A stretch of DNA of 64,000 bases from RHKX01 sp963826475. GTDB taxonomy: Bacteria > Actinomycetota > Thermoleophilia > Solirubrobacterales > 70-9. Below the pieces are notes generated by a model. The model was not told the DNA's origin. It saw only the letters and a list, made by a program, of their open reading frames with translations, and ran no database searches. A program made the translations under genes and the position numbers. Positions 1 through 10,367 of the stretch are shown here, one piece after another (the stretch's first letter is position 1; each line of letters starts with the position of its first letter). Location of the stretch: NCBI GenBank assembly GCA_963826475.1, contig CAWGXC010000003.1:1178001-1242000 (forward strand), read 5' to 3'.

Positions 1-51
1 CACCGGAGACTTCGATCAAACTTTTCGGCGCTCTATTGCCGATCGATCAAC

Positions 52-77
52 CCTCCGGTTTGTCGTTTGCGCGGAGG
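52..77 (-). terminator. Possible weak terminator hairpin after lysS
   Basis: Arms CCTCCG and CGGAGG lie 14 bases apart about 65 bases downstream of the lysS stop, followed on the minus strand by GTTG rather than a T run. The stem is short and the loop long, so this is only a suggestion. Nothing else was recognised in the first 140 bases. Confidence 0.25.
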
Positions 78-142
78 CCGAAGTATAGACGGGCTGTCGC
101 ACCGGCTTTCGGCGCCCAGCGGTGCCCGAGCGGAGGCGTCAG

Positions 143-1633
143 TCAGCGCATCGCGGGGAAGAGCAAAACTTCCCGCAGGCTCGGTGCGCTGGTGAGGAGC
201 ATCACCAGGCGGTCCATCCCGAGGCCGACTCCGGCGGTGGGCGGCATTCCCTGCTCGAGCGCCCGGAGGAAGTCCTCGTCATGAGGCTGGGCCTCCGCGT
301 CGCCGCGCTGCAGCTCCGCGTTCTGCTGCTCGAAGCGACGGCGCTGCTCGTCGGGGTCGTTGAGCTCGCTGAAGGCGTTGGCGATCTCGATCCCGCCCAT
401 GAACGCCTCCCAGCGCTCGACGAGTCCGGGCGTTGAGCGATGCTGCTTGGCGAAGGGCGAGAGCTCGACCGGGTAGTCGCGGATGAAGGTCGGCTGCGTG
501 AGCACCGGCTCGACGTGCTTGGAGAAGAGCTGGTCGACCAGCTTGCCCCAGCCGACGTCCTCGCCCGGGTCTGTCCCGAGCGCCATCGTCAGCTCCTCCC
601 TGGGAGGCCTCTCGGCGAGGTCGACGCCGGTGTGCTCGAGCAGTGCGTCGCGCATCGTCAGCCGCTCCCAGGGTGGCGCGAGGTCGATCGTCGCCCCATC
701 GCGTTCGATGGTCGTCCTGCCGAGAACCGCCTGAGCGACGGTCGACACCAGCCGCTCGAGCCGGACCGCGGCATCGTCGTAGTCGGCGTAGGCCTCGTAC
801 CACTCGAGCATCGTGAACTCGGGGTTGTGCTTGGGCGAGACGCCCTCGTTGCGAAAGTCCTTGCCGAGCTCGTAGACCCGGTCGATCCCGCCGACGACGC
901 ACCGCTTCAGGTACAGCTCGGTTGCGATCCGCAGATAGAGGTCGCGATCGAGCGCGTTGTGGTGGGTGGTGAACGGACGGGCGAGGGCGCCGCCGTAGAG
1001 CGGCTGCAGGACCGGTGTCTCGACCTCGGTGAAGCCATCGGCGTCGAGCAGGCGGCGGGTCTCGGCGATCGCCTTGGCACGCAGCTTGAAGCGCTCGAGC
1101 ACCTCGGGGTTGGCGATCAGGTCGAGCTCGCGATGGCGGAACCTCGTCTCCACGTCGGACAGCCCGGAGTGCTTGTCGGGCAGCGGGCGCAACGCCTTCG
1201 CCAGCGGCCGCCACGATTCCAGGCGCAGGCTCAACTCGCCGCGGCGACTCTTGAAGGCGATGCCCTCGACCCCGACGAAGTCGCCGAGATCGGCATCGAG
1301 CAGGAGGGCGTGCTCGTGGACGCCGAGGATGTCCTCGCGGGAATGGAGCTGGATCTGGCCCGTCCCATCGCGGAGGTCGATGAACGCCGCCTTGCCGTGG
1401 CCCCGCTTGGCCATCACGCGGCCGGCCACGACGTGGCGGGACTCGGTCTCCTCCCCGTCGGCCAGGTCCTCGTAGGCGGCGCGCACGTCAGCGATCGGCT
1501 CCCGGCCGTCGTAGCCGGTCGGGAACGGCTCGAGCCCGGCTTCGCGCAGCCGGTCGAGCTTCGCCCGGCGCTCAGCGAGCAGGGCCGGCTCCTCGGGAGC
1601 CGAGGCGGGGTCGGTGGTCTCTTCGCTCATCAC
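143..1633 (-). CDS. lysS: Lysyl-tRNA synthetase, class II
   Basis: Charges tRNA-Lys with lysine in the cytoplasm. The 496-residue protein has the full class II layout: an N-terminal OB-fold anticodon-binding domain (VVAGRVMAKRGHGKAAFIDL, about residues 70-90), then the catalytic domain with motif 2 (FRNEGVSPKHNPEFTMLEWY) and motif 3 (GVGLGMDRLVMLL) near the C terminus. Length is normal for bacterial LysS. Start codons GTG (1633) and ATG (1630) are adjacent. A -10-like TACGCT ends 5 bases before the GTG and no Shine-Dalgarno is visible, so a leaderless or near-leaderless mRNA is likely. It is transcribed divergently from the acetyltransferase gene at 1682. Confidence 0.97.
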   Translation of the reverse strand: MMSEETTDPASAPEEPALLAERRAKLDRLREAGLEPFPTGYDGREPIADVRAAYEDLADGEETESRHVVAGRVMAKRGHGKAAFIDLRDGTGQIQLHSREDILGVHEHALLLDADLGDFVGVEGIAFKSRRGELSLRLESWRPLAKALRPLPDKHSGLSDVETRFRHRELDLIANPEVLERFKLRAKAIAETRRLLDADGFTEVETPVLQPLYGGALARPFTTHHNALDRDLYLRIATELYLKRCVVGGIDRVYELGKDFRNEGVSPKHNPEFTMLEWYEAYADYDDAAVRLERLVSTVAQAVLGRTTIERDGATIDLAPPWERLTMRDALLEHTGVDLAERPPREELTMALGTDPGEDVGWGKLVDQLFSKHVEPVLTQPTFIRDYPVELSPFAKQHRSTPGLVERWEAFMGGIEIANAFSELNDPDEQRRRFEQQNAELQRGDAEAQPHDEDFLRALEQGMPPTAGVGLGMDRLVMLLTSAPSLREVLLFPAMR

Positions 1634-1638
1634 CGTCG

Positions 1639-1644
1639 AGCGTA
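1639..1644 (-). promoter_or_regulatory. -10 box of lysS (leaderless type)
   Basis: TACGCT on the minus strand ends 5 bases before the GTG and 8 before the ATG start of lysS. One of a recurrent TAnnnT-start series in this window. Confidence 0.5.
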
Positions 1645-1669
1645 TTCAATGCGCGAGGCGGCTCGGGGC

Positions 1670-1675
1670 TAGCCT
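1670..1675 (+). promoter_or_regulatory. -10 box of GNAT gene (leaderless)
   Basis: TAGCCT lies exactly 6 bases before the ATG at 1682, with no Shine-Dalgarno between them, so transcription should begin at or next to the start codon. Confidence 0.6.
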
Positions 1676-1681
1676 TCCGGG

Positions 1682-2185
1682 ATGGACGAGCGCGCGATCA
1701 CGATCAGGGACGCGAGGCAGACGGATCTGGCGGAGATCTTCGCGATCTACAACGACGAGGTCGCCCACGGCATCGCGACGTTCGACGTCGAGCCCCTCCG
1801 GGCCGGCCGCGACGACGGCTGGCTGGCCGACCGGGCCGCCCACCACCCCGTAATCGTGGCGGTCGCCGGCGACGCGGTCCTCGGCTGGGCGTCGATCGGC
1901 CCCTGGTCACCGCGCGGCGCGTACAGGCGCACCGGGGAGGTCTCCGTCTACGTCGATTCCGAGGCGCGGGGGGAGCGCATCGGCCGTCGCCTCCTCAGCG
2001 GTCTGATCGAGCGCGCCAGGGATTCGGAGGTCGTCGTCCTGCTCGCCCGGATCGCAGTGCCGAACCCGGCGAGCATCGCCATCCACGAGGCCCTCGGCTT
2101 CAGCTCATTCGGCACTCAGCGCCGCTGCGGCGAGAAGTTCGGGCGGGTCCTGGACGTCGTTCTGATGGACCTGCACTTGGATTGA
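1682..2185 (+). CDS. GNAT N-acetyltransferase, phosphinothricin acetyltransferase-like
   Basis: A 167-residue acetyl-CoA-dependent N-acetyltransferase of the Pat/YncA type. The first strand (ITIRDARQTDLAEIFAIYND) and YRRTGEVSVYVDSEARGERI-GRRLL, the acetyl-CoA pyrophosphate loop (R-G-E-R-I-G), are family features, as is the C-terminal HEALGF segment. Relatives acetylate phosphinothricin, methionine sulfone or other small amines; the substrate here cannot be read from sequence. It stands alone between lysS (divergent) and greA (convergent, 12-base gap). Its promoter is of the leaderless type. Confidence 0.85.
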   Translation: MDERAITIRDARQTDLAEIFAIYNDEVAHGIATFDVEPLRAGRDDGWLADRAAHHPVIVAVAGDAVLGWASIGPWSPRGAYRRTGEVSVYVDSEARGERIGRRLLSGLIERARDSEVVVLLARIAVPNPASIAIHEALGFSSFGTQRRCGEKFGRVLDVVLMDLHLD

Positions 2186-2197
2186 GCTGGCCGTCGG

Positions 2198-2677
2198 CTA
2201 CGCCGCTTCGATCTTGGTGATCTTGAGCTCGCGCTTTGGTCCCCGGGGGACCTCGACGCTGATCACGTCGCCGCGCTTGCGGCCCATCAGGGCCTTGCCG
2301 ATCGGCGACTCGTGGGAGAGCTTCTCCTCGGCGGGGTTGGCCTCGGCCGAGCCGACGAGCTGGAACTTGCGGGAGTCGCCGCTCTTCTGATCCTTGACGT
2401 GAACCTTGACTCCGACGGAGACCGTGGTCGTGTCGAGCTTCTTGTGGTCGATGACGGTCGCGCGCCGGACGCGCTCCTCCATCTGGGCGATCCGCTGCTC
2501 GAGCATGCCCTGCTCATTCTTGGCGTCGTCGTACTCCGAGTTCTCCGAGATGTCGCCGAACTCGCGCGCTTCCTTGATGCGGGCGGCGACCTCGCGGCGG
2601 CGAGTCGTCTTCAACTCCTCCAGCTCAGACTTGAGCTTCTTGAGTCCTTCCGGAGTGATCAGGGACTCTCGCGCCAC
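2198..2677 (-). CDS. greA: Transcription elongation factor GreA
   Basis: Rescues backtracked RNA polymerase by stimulating cleavage of the nascent RNA 3' end through the secondary channel. The 159-residue protein has the N-terminal antiparallel coiled coil with the acidic tip (FGDISENSEYDDAKNEQ, about residues 40-57, carrying the Asp and Glu that act at the polymerase active site) and the C-terminal FKBP-like domain (SHESPIGKALMGRKRGD). The start is GTG with a GAAGG element about ten bases upstream. The gene stands alone, convergent with the acetyltransferase gene. Confidence 0.97.
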   Translation of the reverse strand: MARESLITPEGLKKLKSELEELKTTRRREVAARIKEAREFGDISENSEYDDAKNEQGMLEQRIAQMEERVRRATVIDHKKLDTTTVSVGVKVHVKDQKSGDSRKFQLVGSAEANPAEEKLSHESPIGKALMGRKRGDVISVEVPRGPKRELKITKIEAA

Positions 2678-2753
2678 TGCTTTAGACCTTCCTCGAATGT
2701 CGATTCCCCGGAGGCGGACGATGCCCCCAAAGACCAGAAACGCCCGACCACGA

Positions 2754-2767
2754 ACCCCAGCTGGGGT
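2754..2767. repeat. 14-bp perfect palindrome upstream of greA
   Basis: ACCCCAGCTGGGGT is a perfect inverted repeat with no spacer, about 80 bases upstream of the greA start. A possible -10 (TATAGT, minus strand, 2804-2809) lies further upstream, so the palindrome would be in the greA leader. It could be an operator or form a tight hairpin; function unknown. Confidence 0.45.
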
Positions 2768-2839
2768 GCGCGCCTCGGGCCTGGCGGCGCGGAACTATAG
2801 CAATGGACCACTGCTGCCTCGACCGTCTTTCGACGCGGC

Positions 2840-3847
2840 TCAGATCTCCCCTGCCGCCGCGACCAAGGAGCGAGCTCCGTCGAGGTCGTCGAGTCGCTGC
2901 AGGTCGTCGCCGATGCTTCCATCCAGCCCGAGGCGATCGAGGTACCAGGGATAGAACTTGCGCAGATAGCGCGCCGCGCGTGCCGAGCCGAAATGCTCCT
3001 CCGCGCGATCCATCACCCAGAGCAGCTCCGCGGCGACCTCCGCGCGCGGCGGTGGGGTCAGCCGGGTTCCGGCGAGCTCCTCGAAGATCCATGGGTATCC
3101 GAACGAGCCACGCGCGATCATCACCGCGTCGGCGCCGGAGAGCCGGTAGGCGCGACGGGCGTCTTCCGCTGTGGCCAGGCCGCCGGAGACGATCACCGGC
3201 ACGTCGATCCGCTCGGTGAGCTCCCGCACCATCGCGTAGTCCGGGAACCCCTTGTGGCCGACGTTGGCGGAGCGCGGGTGGAAGCCGATCGCGGACACGC
3301 CCGCCTCCTCCACGAGGCGGATGGCCAGACCGAGCCCGGAGCGGTCCCCGCTCACGAGGCCCGAGCGCAGCTTGACGGTGACGGGCCTGCCGCCCCCCTC
3401 GACCGCGGCGCGGGCGACCGCGACCGCGAGGTCGGGGTCGGCGAGGAGCTCGGCCCCCGCTCCGGTCTTGCGGACCTTCTTGACCGGGCAGCCCATGTTC
3501 AGGTCGATGATGTCGGCGCCGGCACGCCCGACCTCGCCGGCGGCCTCTCGCATCACCTCAGGGTCGGAGCCGAAGAGCTGGATCGCGACGGGATGCTCCT
3601 CGGGGTGGACGACGAGGAGCTCTCGCAGGGTGCGCTCGTTGCGGTAGTGAATGGCGTGGCTGGAGACCATCTCGGAGACGGCGAGGCCCGCCCCGTGGCG
3701 ACGTGCCTGCAGCCGCACGAACCAGTTCCCGATCCCGGCGAGAGGAGCGAGCAGGACGCGGTTGGCGATCTCGACGTCGCCGATCCGGAACGGTTCGGTG
3801 AGTGCAGCCTGCGGCCGCGGCGATGCGATCTGCTCAGTTGCGCTCAT
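2840..3847 (-). CDS. dusB: tRNA-dihydrouridine synthase (DusB family)
   Basis: FMN- and NADPH-dependent enzyme that reduces specific uridines in tRNA D-loops to dihydrouridine. The 335-residue protein shows the TIM-barrel start IANRVLLAPLAG, the catalytic-cysteine motif DLNMGCPVKKV, the substrate Lys/Arg stretch TVKLRSG, FHPRSANVGHKG, and the FMN-phosphate loop VSGGLAT followed by MIARGSFGYPWIF. All key residues are present. It overlaps the end of coaX upstream by 14 bases, so coaX and this gene are probably one transcript. The exact Dus subgroup is by resemblance only. Confidence 0.93.
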   Translation of the reverse strand: MSATEQIASPRPQAALTEPFRIGDVEIANRVLLAPLAGIGNWFVRLQARRHGAGLAVSEMVSSHAIHYRNERTLRELLVVHPEEHPVAIQLFGSDPEVMREAAGEVGRAGADIIDLNMGCPVKKVRKTGAGAELLADPDLAVAVARAAVEGGGRPVTVKLRSGLVSGDRSGLGLAIRLVEEAGVSAIGFHPRSANVGHKGFPDYAMVRELTERIDVPVIVSGGLATAEDARRAYRLSGADAVMIARGSFGYPWIFEELAGTRLTPPPRAEVAAELLWVMDRAEEHFGSARAARYLRKFYPWYLDRLGLDGSIGDDLQRLDDLDGARSLVAAAGEI

Positions 3848-4595
3848 GGATCAGCCTCAGACCAGTGAGAGTGAGGTACGGGTCGACCTCCTCGACGCTC
3901 GCGCACAGCGGGGCGATGCCGGTCGCCATACCGCCGGTGGCGATCACCGTCGCGGGATCGCCGAACTCGGCGAGCATCCGGCGCACGATCCCATCGACCA
4001 TGCCGGCGAAGCCATAGACGAACCCCGACTGAAGGGCTGCCTGCGTGTTGCGTCCGATCGCGACCTCCGGCTCGGTGATCTCGATCCGCGGCAGCTTGGC
4101 CGCCCGGCCGGCGAGCGCCTCGATCGAGACCTCGATCCCGGGACCGATCACCCCGCCCAGGTATTCGCCGTCGGCGGAGACGGCGTCGAAGTTGATCGAC
4201 GTGCCGAAGTCGACGGAGATGCACGGGCCCCCGATGCGTTCGTAAGCCGCCACCGCGTTGACGAGGCGATCGGAGCCGAGCTCGCGAGGGTTGTCGATGA
4301 GGATCGGCATCCCGGTGCGGACGGTCGGGCCGACCAGCAGACAGGGTGAGCCCAGATGACGCTCGCAGAGGCGCTCGTACTCGGGGCCCAGCCGGGGAAC
4401 GACCGTCGAGACGATCGCTCCCTCCAGCTCCGCAAGCCCCAGCCCCCGGAACTCGAGCGATCCGGCGAGCGCGAGCGCGAGCTCGTCGGCCGTCGAGTCG
4501 CCACGGGTGGCAAAGCGCCAGTCACCGACGAGGTCCTCGCCCTCGAAGGCCCCGACGTGAGTCTGGGTGTTGCCGACGTCAACAGCTAGAAGCAT
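3834..4595 (-). CDS. coaX: Type III pantothenate kinase
   Basis: Phosphorylates pantothenate in the first committed step of coenzyme A synthesis. CoaX is an ASKHA-fold enzyme that is not feedback-inhibited by CoA and uses a monovalent cation. The 253-residue protein starts with the phosphate-1 motif LAVDVGNTQTHVG, followed by the pantothenate-binding segment DNPRELGSDRLVNAV and the phosphate-2 motif SVDFGTSINFD. The usual DFGTA(T) is DFGTS here, a mild variant. ATGGMATG near the C terminus completes the adenosine site. The 3' end overlaps the dihydrouridine synthase gene. Confidence 0.95.
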   Translation of the reverse strand: MLLAVDVGNTQTHVGAFEGEDLVGDWRFATRGDSTADELALALAGSLEFRGLGLAELEGAIVSTVVPRLGPEYERLCERHLGSPCLLVGPTVRTGMPILIDNPRELGSDRLVNAVAAYERIGGPCISVDFGTSINFDAVSADGEYLGGVIGPGIEVSIEALAGRAAKLPRIEITEPEVAIGRNTQAALQSGFVYGFAGMVDGIVRRMLAEFGDPATVIATGGMATGIAPLCASVEEVDPYLTLTGLRLIHERN

Positions 4596-4663
4596 CGGCA
4601 GATCATGGCAACCCGGCGGGGGGAGAAGCTTCCACTCGGCATCGTCGCCGGCTCAGGCCCAGC

Positions 4664-4669
4664 TAGGTT
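4664..4669 (+). promoter_or_regulatory. -10 box of GST-like gene
   Basis: TAGGTT lies 8 bases before the ATG at 4678. The transcript would have a leader of only one or two bases. Confidence 0.45.
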
Positions 4670-4677
4670 TCGTGCTC

Positions 4678-5424
4678 ATGAAGGCGCGCCTGTTCACGAT
4701 TCCGAGCTCCCACCCGAGTTGGTCGGCCCGGCTCATGCTCGAGCACAAGGGCATCGACTACAGCCGAATCGATCTGATCGCGGTCGTTTCCAAGCCGATC
4801 CTGCGCGCTGCCGGCTTTCCGAGGGTGACGGTTCCCGCGTTGCGCATCGGAGGCAGTCGCATCCAGGGGTCCAGGGAGATCGCGCGCGAGCTCGATCGGC
4901 TGGTGCCGGTGCCGGCTCTCCTGCCGGCGGATCCCGTGACGCGCGCCGTCGTCGAGGAGGCCGAACTGTGGGGCGATGAGGTGTTTCAGCCGGTGCCGAG
5001 GCGAATCGTCTGGAACTCGCTCAAGCGTGACCGGGCACCGATCCGCTCATATCTCGAGGGCGCGCGGCTCGGCATCCCGATCAGCCTCGCCGCGGCCACC
5101 GCTGCGCCGATCGTTTGGATGGCGGCCCGCTTCAACGCGGCCTCGGACGAGCGGGTCCGCGCCGACCTGGCAGCCCTCCCGGCGATGCTCGATCGAATCG
5201 ATCGATACATCGAGAGCGGCGTCATCGGCGGGGAGGAGCCGAACGCCGCCGACTTCCAGATCGCGACGAGCGTCGCTCTGCTGCTGACGCTCGACGACGT
5301 CGCTCCGGCCCTCGCGCAGCGCCCGGCGGCGGCGCTCGCGAAGCGGCTCGTGCCCGGCTTCCCGGGCAGAGCCCCCGCGGCACTGCCGCCCGCCTGGCTG
5401 ACCCCGCTACGGGCGTCGGCCTAG
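4678..5424 (+). CDS. Glutathione S-transferase-like protein
   Basis: A 248-residue protein with a thioredoxin-fold N-terminal segment (KARLFTIPSSHPSWSARLML) followed by FPRVTVPALRIGGSRIQGSR, where the cis-Pro before the strand and the S-R pair resemble the glutathione site of GSTs. The rest is helical (about residues 85-230), as in the GST C-terminal domain. The first residue of the active site is a Ser run (SSHPS) rather than a clear catalytic Tyr/Cys. Actinobacteria often lack glutathione, so the thiol and role are unknown. ATG 4678 is chosen over in-frame upstream starts because it begins the fold and follows a -10 box. Its end overlaps folK by four bases (convergent). Confidence 0.75.
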   Translation: MKARLFTIPSSHPSWSARLMLEHKGIDYSRIDLIAVVSKPILRAAGFPRVTVPALRIGGSRIQGSREIARELDRLVPVPALLPADPVTRAVVEEAELWGDEVFQPVPRRIVWNSLKRDRAPIRSYLEGARLGIPISLAAATAAPIVWMAARFNAASDERVRADLAALPAMLDRIDRYIESGVIGGEEPNAADFQIATSVALLLTLDDVAPALAQRPAAALAKRLVPGFPGRAPAALPPAWLTPLRASA

Positions 5425-5930
5425 GCGTCCGGGTCGAGGGAGCCCGCCGGCTCGACCCGCTCGCCCTCGAGACTCGCCAGAACGCCGGCGAGCGGCGTGC
5501 CGTCGGGCAACGACAGGCGTGGATCGAGCTCGAGCAGCGGCACGAGCACGAAGCGACGACTCGTGACCTCGCGATGAGGGAGGGTGAGGCGCTCGCTGTC
5601 GAGCTCGACTCGGCCGAGCAGGAGCACATCGACGTCAAGGACGCGCGGGCCGTGCCTCGGACCACCCGCAACCCTCCCCTCCCCCGCCTCGACGGCCTTG
5701 CAGGCATCGAGCAGGCCGAACGGGTCCAGACCGGTGCGAATCCTGATCGCCGCGTTGAGGAAGTCGGGCTGATCGAGAACTTCACCGACCGGCTCCGTCT
5801 CGTATGCCCGCGACACAGCCTCCACCCCGATCCCGGCTTCGCGCAGTCGCGCGATGCCTCCGCGCAGATGCGAGAAGCGATCCCCGACGTTCGATCCGAG
5901 GCCCAGGTAGCCGATGCGCTGCGGGCTCAC
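5421..5930 (-). CDS. folK: 6-hydroxymethyl-7,8-dihydropterin pyrophosphokinase
   Basis: Transfers pyrophosphate from ATP to 6-hydroxymethyl-dihydropterin in folate synthesis. The 169-residue protein begins YLGLGSNVGDRFSHL, has the pterin-loop YETEPVG, DQPDFLNAAIRI, and the catalytic metal-binding motif GPRVLDVDVLLLG (family GPRxIDxDhL), then LPHREVTSRRFVLVPLLEL. It is the last gene of folP-folB-folK, overlapping folB by 4 bases (ATGA), which indicates translational coupling. Confidence 0.96.
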   Translation of the reverse strand: MSPQRIGYLGLGSNVGDRFSHLRGGIARLREAGIGVEAVSRAYETEPVGEVLDQPDFLNAAIRIRTGLDPFGLLDACKAVEAGEGRVAGGPRHGPRVLDVDVLLLGRVELDSERLTLPHREVTSRRFVLVPLLELDPRLSLPDGTPLAGVLASLEGERVEPAGSLDPDA

Positions 5931-6304
5931 CGGCTGGCGGCGGAGCGCAGCGTCACCGCAACCTCGCCGATGGTCTGAGGGATCGGCGGATCGGGCTTGG
6001 CCGCGCGAACCTCGACGTCGTCGATGTCGAAGCTCGACGTGAGCTCGTCGGCGAGGATGGCGCAGAGGCGCTCGAGCGTCTTGAAGCTGCGCTCGGTGAC
6101 GACGGCGGTGGCGAGCTTCGCGACGGCCCCGTAATCGACGGTGTCGGCGAGCTCATCGGAGCCGACCGCCCCGCACTCGCCGACGGTGAAGGAGATGTCG
6201 AGGACGATCCGCCGGCCGACCTCGCGCTCCGCCTCGCTGACCCCGTGAGCGCCGAAGGCGGAGAGGCCCCGCAGCTCGACCCGGACATCGGCGCCGCCGC
6301 TCAC
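5927..6304 (-). CDS. folB: Dihydroneopterin aldolase
   Basis: Converts 7,8-dihydroneopterin to 6-hydroxymethyl-dihydropterin plus glycolaldehyde. The GTG at 6304 is chosen because it overlaps the folP stop as GTGA and starts the usual strand VRVELRGLSAFGAHGVSEAE; an in-frame upstream start would add 12 unlikely residues. The resulting 125-residue protein has the conserved catalytic Glu (GVSEAE), TVDYGAVAKLA and the C-terminal VEVRAAKPDPPIP segment where the pterin-binding Lys and Pro lie. It is the middle gene of folP-folB-folK. Confidence 0.93.
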   Translation of the reverse strand: MSGGADVRVELRGLSAFGAHGVSEAEREVGRRIVLDISFTVGECGAVGSDELADTVDYGAVAKLATAVVTERSFKTLERLCAILADELTSSFDIDDVEVRAAKPDPPIPQTIGEVAVTLRSAASR

Positions 6305-7128
6305 GAACCCGCCCCCACGCTCGTCGCCGCCGATCGCCACGGCCGCGTGCCCATGATGGCCTCCGCCACCTCGAGGGCCTCTCGTGTCGCGCCGACGTCG
6401 TGGACCCGGAGCACGTCGGCCCCGCGCATCAGCCCGATGACGCCGGCGGCGAGCGAGCCGCCGAGGCGACGATCCACATCGCGCCCGCTGAGCGCGCCCA
6501 GGAAGCTCTTGCGCGAGGCACCGAGGACGAGCGGCCGGCCGAGGTCGCTGAGCTCACCGAGACGGTCGATCAGCTCGATGTTGTGCTTGGTGGTCTTGCC
6601 GAAGCCGATCCCCGGATCGAGCCAGATCTTCGCCTCCGGCACCCCAGCGTCGATCGCCCGTCGCAGCCGCTCCGCCAGGAAGCCTCTGATCTCGCCGAGG
6701 AGGTCGCCGTAGGTCGGACCCTGCTGCATCGTTCGCGGGGTCCCCTTCATGTGCATCAGGATGAGCCCGGACCCGGCCTCGGCGCAGACCGCGGCCATCG
6801 CCGGATCGCCGAGCGCCGTCACGTCGTTGACGATCTCGGCGCCGGCGGCCAGGGCACGCTCGGCGACTACCGCCTTCGAGGTGTCGATCGAGATCGTCGC
6901 TCCGGCCTCGGCGAGGCCTTCGATCACCGGGATCACCCGCTCGAGCTCGTCGTGGGCGCTGACCTCCGCCGCTCCCGGACGCGTCGACTCGCCGCCGATG
7001 TCGAGGATGTCCGCGCCCTCGTCGAGAAGCGCCAGACCGTGCGCTATCGCCGCGCCGGGCGCGAGGAACTCGCCGCCGTCGGAGAACGAGTCCGGGGTCA
7101 CGTTGACGATTCCCATGAGCGACGGCAC
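6301..7128 (-). CDS. folP: Dihydropteroate synthase
   Basis: Condenses 6-hydroxymethyl-dihydropterin pyrophosphate with p-aminobenzoate; target of sulfonamides. Signature motifs are in order: GIVNVTPDSFSDGG at the N terminus, DIGGESTRPGA, LDPGIGFGKTTKHN, LGASRKSFLG and RVHDVGATREAL. The GTG at 7128 is preferred because a GATAAT box lies exactly 6 bases before it, giving a leaderless mRNA and a 275-residue protein. An ATG at 7116 is an alternative. It is first of the folP-folB-folK operon, whose three genes overlap by 4 bases each. Confidence 0.96.
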   Translation of the reverse strand: MPSLMGIVNVTPDSFSDGGEFLAPGAAIAHGLALLDEGADILDIGGESTRPGAAEVSAHDELERVIPVIEGLAEAGATISIDTSKAVVAERALAAGAEIVNDVTALGDPAMAAVCAEAGSGLILMHMKGTPRTMQQGPTYGDLLGEIRGFLAERLRRAIDAGVPEAKIWLDPGIGFGKTTKHNIELIDRLGELSDLGRPLVLGASRKSFLGALSGRDVDRRLGGSLAAGVIGLMRGADVLRVHDVGATREALEVAEAIMGTRPWRSAATSVGAGS

Positions 7129-7134
7129 GCTGCC

Positions 7135-7140
7135 ATTATC
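7135..7140 (-). promoter_or_regulatory. -10 box of folP operon (leaderless)
   Basis: GATAAT on the minus strand, 6 bases before the GTG start of folP. It supports the GTG start and leaderless transcription of folP-folB-folK. Confidence 0.55.
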
Positions 7141-7185
7141 GGGGCAGATGTTTCCGACCGTCGCCGTCGGGCAAAGGAGGCGTGC

Positions 7186-7668
7186 ATGAGCGAGCTCGCG
7201 ATCTATCTCAATGACCACCTGGCCGGATCGACCGTCGGCGTCGAGCTGGCCAAGCGCGCCGCGAAGGCCAACGAGGGGACCGAGTACGGCCCCGAGCTCG
7301 CGCGCATCGCCGACGAGATCGACACGGACCGCGAGGAGCTGAAGACCATGCTCGCGGAGCTCGAGATCGGTGAGGACAAGCTGAAGACGAGCGCCGGATG
7401 GCTGGCCGAGAAGTTCGGCCGCCTGAAGCTGAACGGGAGCCTCCTCTCCTACTCGCCGCTGAGCCGCCTGATCGAGCTGGAGGGCCTGTTCCTCGGCGTC
7501 AACGGCAAGCGGTCCATGTGGCTGAACGTCCAGTCCTCGCTCGGGGCGCGGGTGAAGTCGGTCGACCTCGCCGACCTGATCGCGCGCGCCGAGTCACAGG
7601 CCGAACGGCTCGAGACCTTGCGCCACGCCGCGGCCGCCGAGGCGCTCGCGCCGCCGGCCGCCTCCTGA
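7186..7668 (+). CDS. Conserved hypothetical helical protein
   Basis: A 160-residue, soluble, all-helical-looking protein with no signal peptide or membrane segment. The ATG is set by a strong AGGAGG seven bases upstream, unusual here because many neighbours lack any ribosome binding site. The N-terminal half (YLNDHLAGSTVGVELAKRAA, then DREELKTMLAELEIGEDKLK) resembles two- to four-helix bundle proteins of the ferritin-like/DUF892 kind, but no metal-ligand set (ExxH pairs) is visible. It lies alone between folP (divergent) and ftsH (convergent). Function not recognised. Confidence 0.8.
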   Translation: MSELAIYLNDHLAGSTVGVELAKRAAKANEGTEYGPELARIADEIDTDREELKTMLAELEIGEDKLKTSAGWLAEKFGRLKLNGSLLSYSPLSRLIELEGLFLGVNGKRSMWLNVQSSLGARVKSVDLADLIARAESQAERLETLRHAAAAEALAPPAAS

Positions 7669-7678
7669 GGGCTGTCGG

Positions 7679-9664
<1,986 letters not shown>

Positions 9665-9794
9665 AAGGTTTGTCTTTCGCTTGAAATCCGCATCGGAATG
9701 CGCTTCGGGGAGCCCCCGACGACCCGGTCAGCGTACCAGGGCGGATTCCCGCGCCCACGCGGCCACGCATCGCCGCGGGCGATTCCGACCGTCT

Positions 9795-10343
9795 TCACTC
9801 CTGGTCGAGCACCGCCACGTAGTCGAGATTGCGGTATTGCTGAGCGTAGTCGAGGCCGTAGCCGATTGCGAACTTGTCGGGTATCTCGAAGCCGACGTAC
9901 TTGATCGGCAGGTCCACGCGCCGCCGTTCAGGCTTGGTCAACAGCGCGCAGACCTCGATCGAAGCCGGGTCGCGGGCCCGCAGGTTGCGCAGCAGGTACT
10001 GCAGGGTGAGCCCCGAGTCGATGATGTCCTCGACGATCAGCACGTCGCGGCCGGAGACCGAGGTGTCGAGGTCCTTGAGGATCCGGACGACTCCCGAGGA
10101 GTCCGTCGAGGAGCCATAGCTCGAAACCGCCATCAGGTCGATCTCGCAAGGAACCGACAGCGCCCGCATCAGGTCCGACATGAAGATCAGCGCGCCCTTG
10201 AGTACGCCCACGAGGACGAGATCGCGTCCGGCGTAATCGGCGTTGATCTCCTCCCCGAGCTCCGTGACTCGCCGGTGGAGCCGGTCGCTCTCGATCAGGG
10301 TCTCGCCGATGGCATGGCCGCCGGTGCTGGCTCCGTTGCCCAT
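9795..10343 (-). CDS. hpt: Hypoxanthine phosphoribosyltransferase
   Basis: Purine salvage: transfers phosphoribose from PRPP to hypoxanthine or guanine. The 182-residue protein (ATG at 10343; a TTG seven codons upstream is possible) has VLVGVLKGALIFMSDL, the PRPP-binding loop VLIVEDIIDSGLTL, and the base-binding region IKYVGFEIPDKFAIGYGLD. It sits between tilS and ftsH, an order shared by many actinobacteria and firmicutes; only a few bases separate it from the tilS stop, so they are co-transcribed. Confidence 0.96.
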   Translation of the reverse strand: MGNGASTGGHAIGETLIESDRLHRRVTELGEEINADYAGRDLVLVGVLKGALIFMSDLMRALSVPCEIDLMAVSSYGSSTDSSGVVRILKDLDTSVSGRDVLIVEDIIDSGLTLQYLLRNLRARDPASIEVCALLTKPERRRVDLPIKYVGFEIPDKFAIGYGLDYAQQYRNLDYVAVLDQE

Positions 10344-10367
10344 CGCGGCGGAGTCTAGATCCAACCC

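Noticed and set aside
120..165. tRNA-Ser-like GGTGCCCGAGCGG near the left edge
   Set aside because: It lies at the end of lysS and no cloverleaf or CCA end follows.
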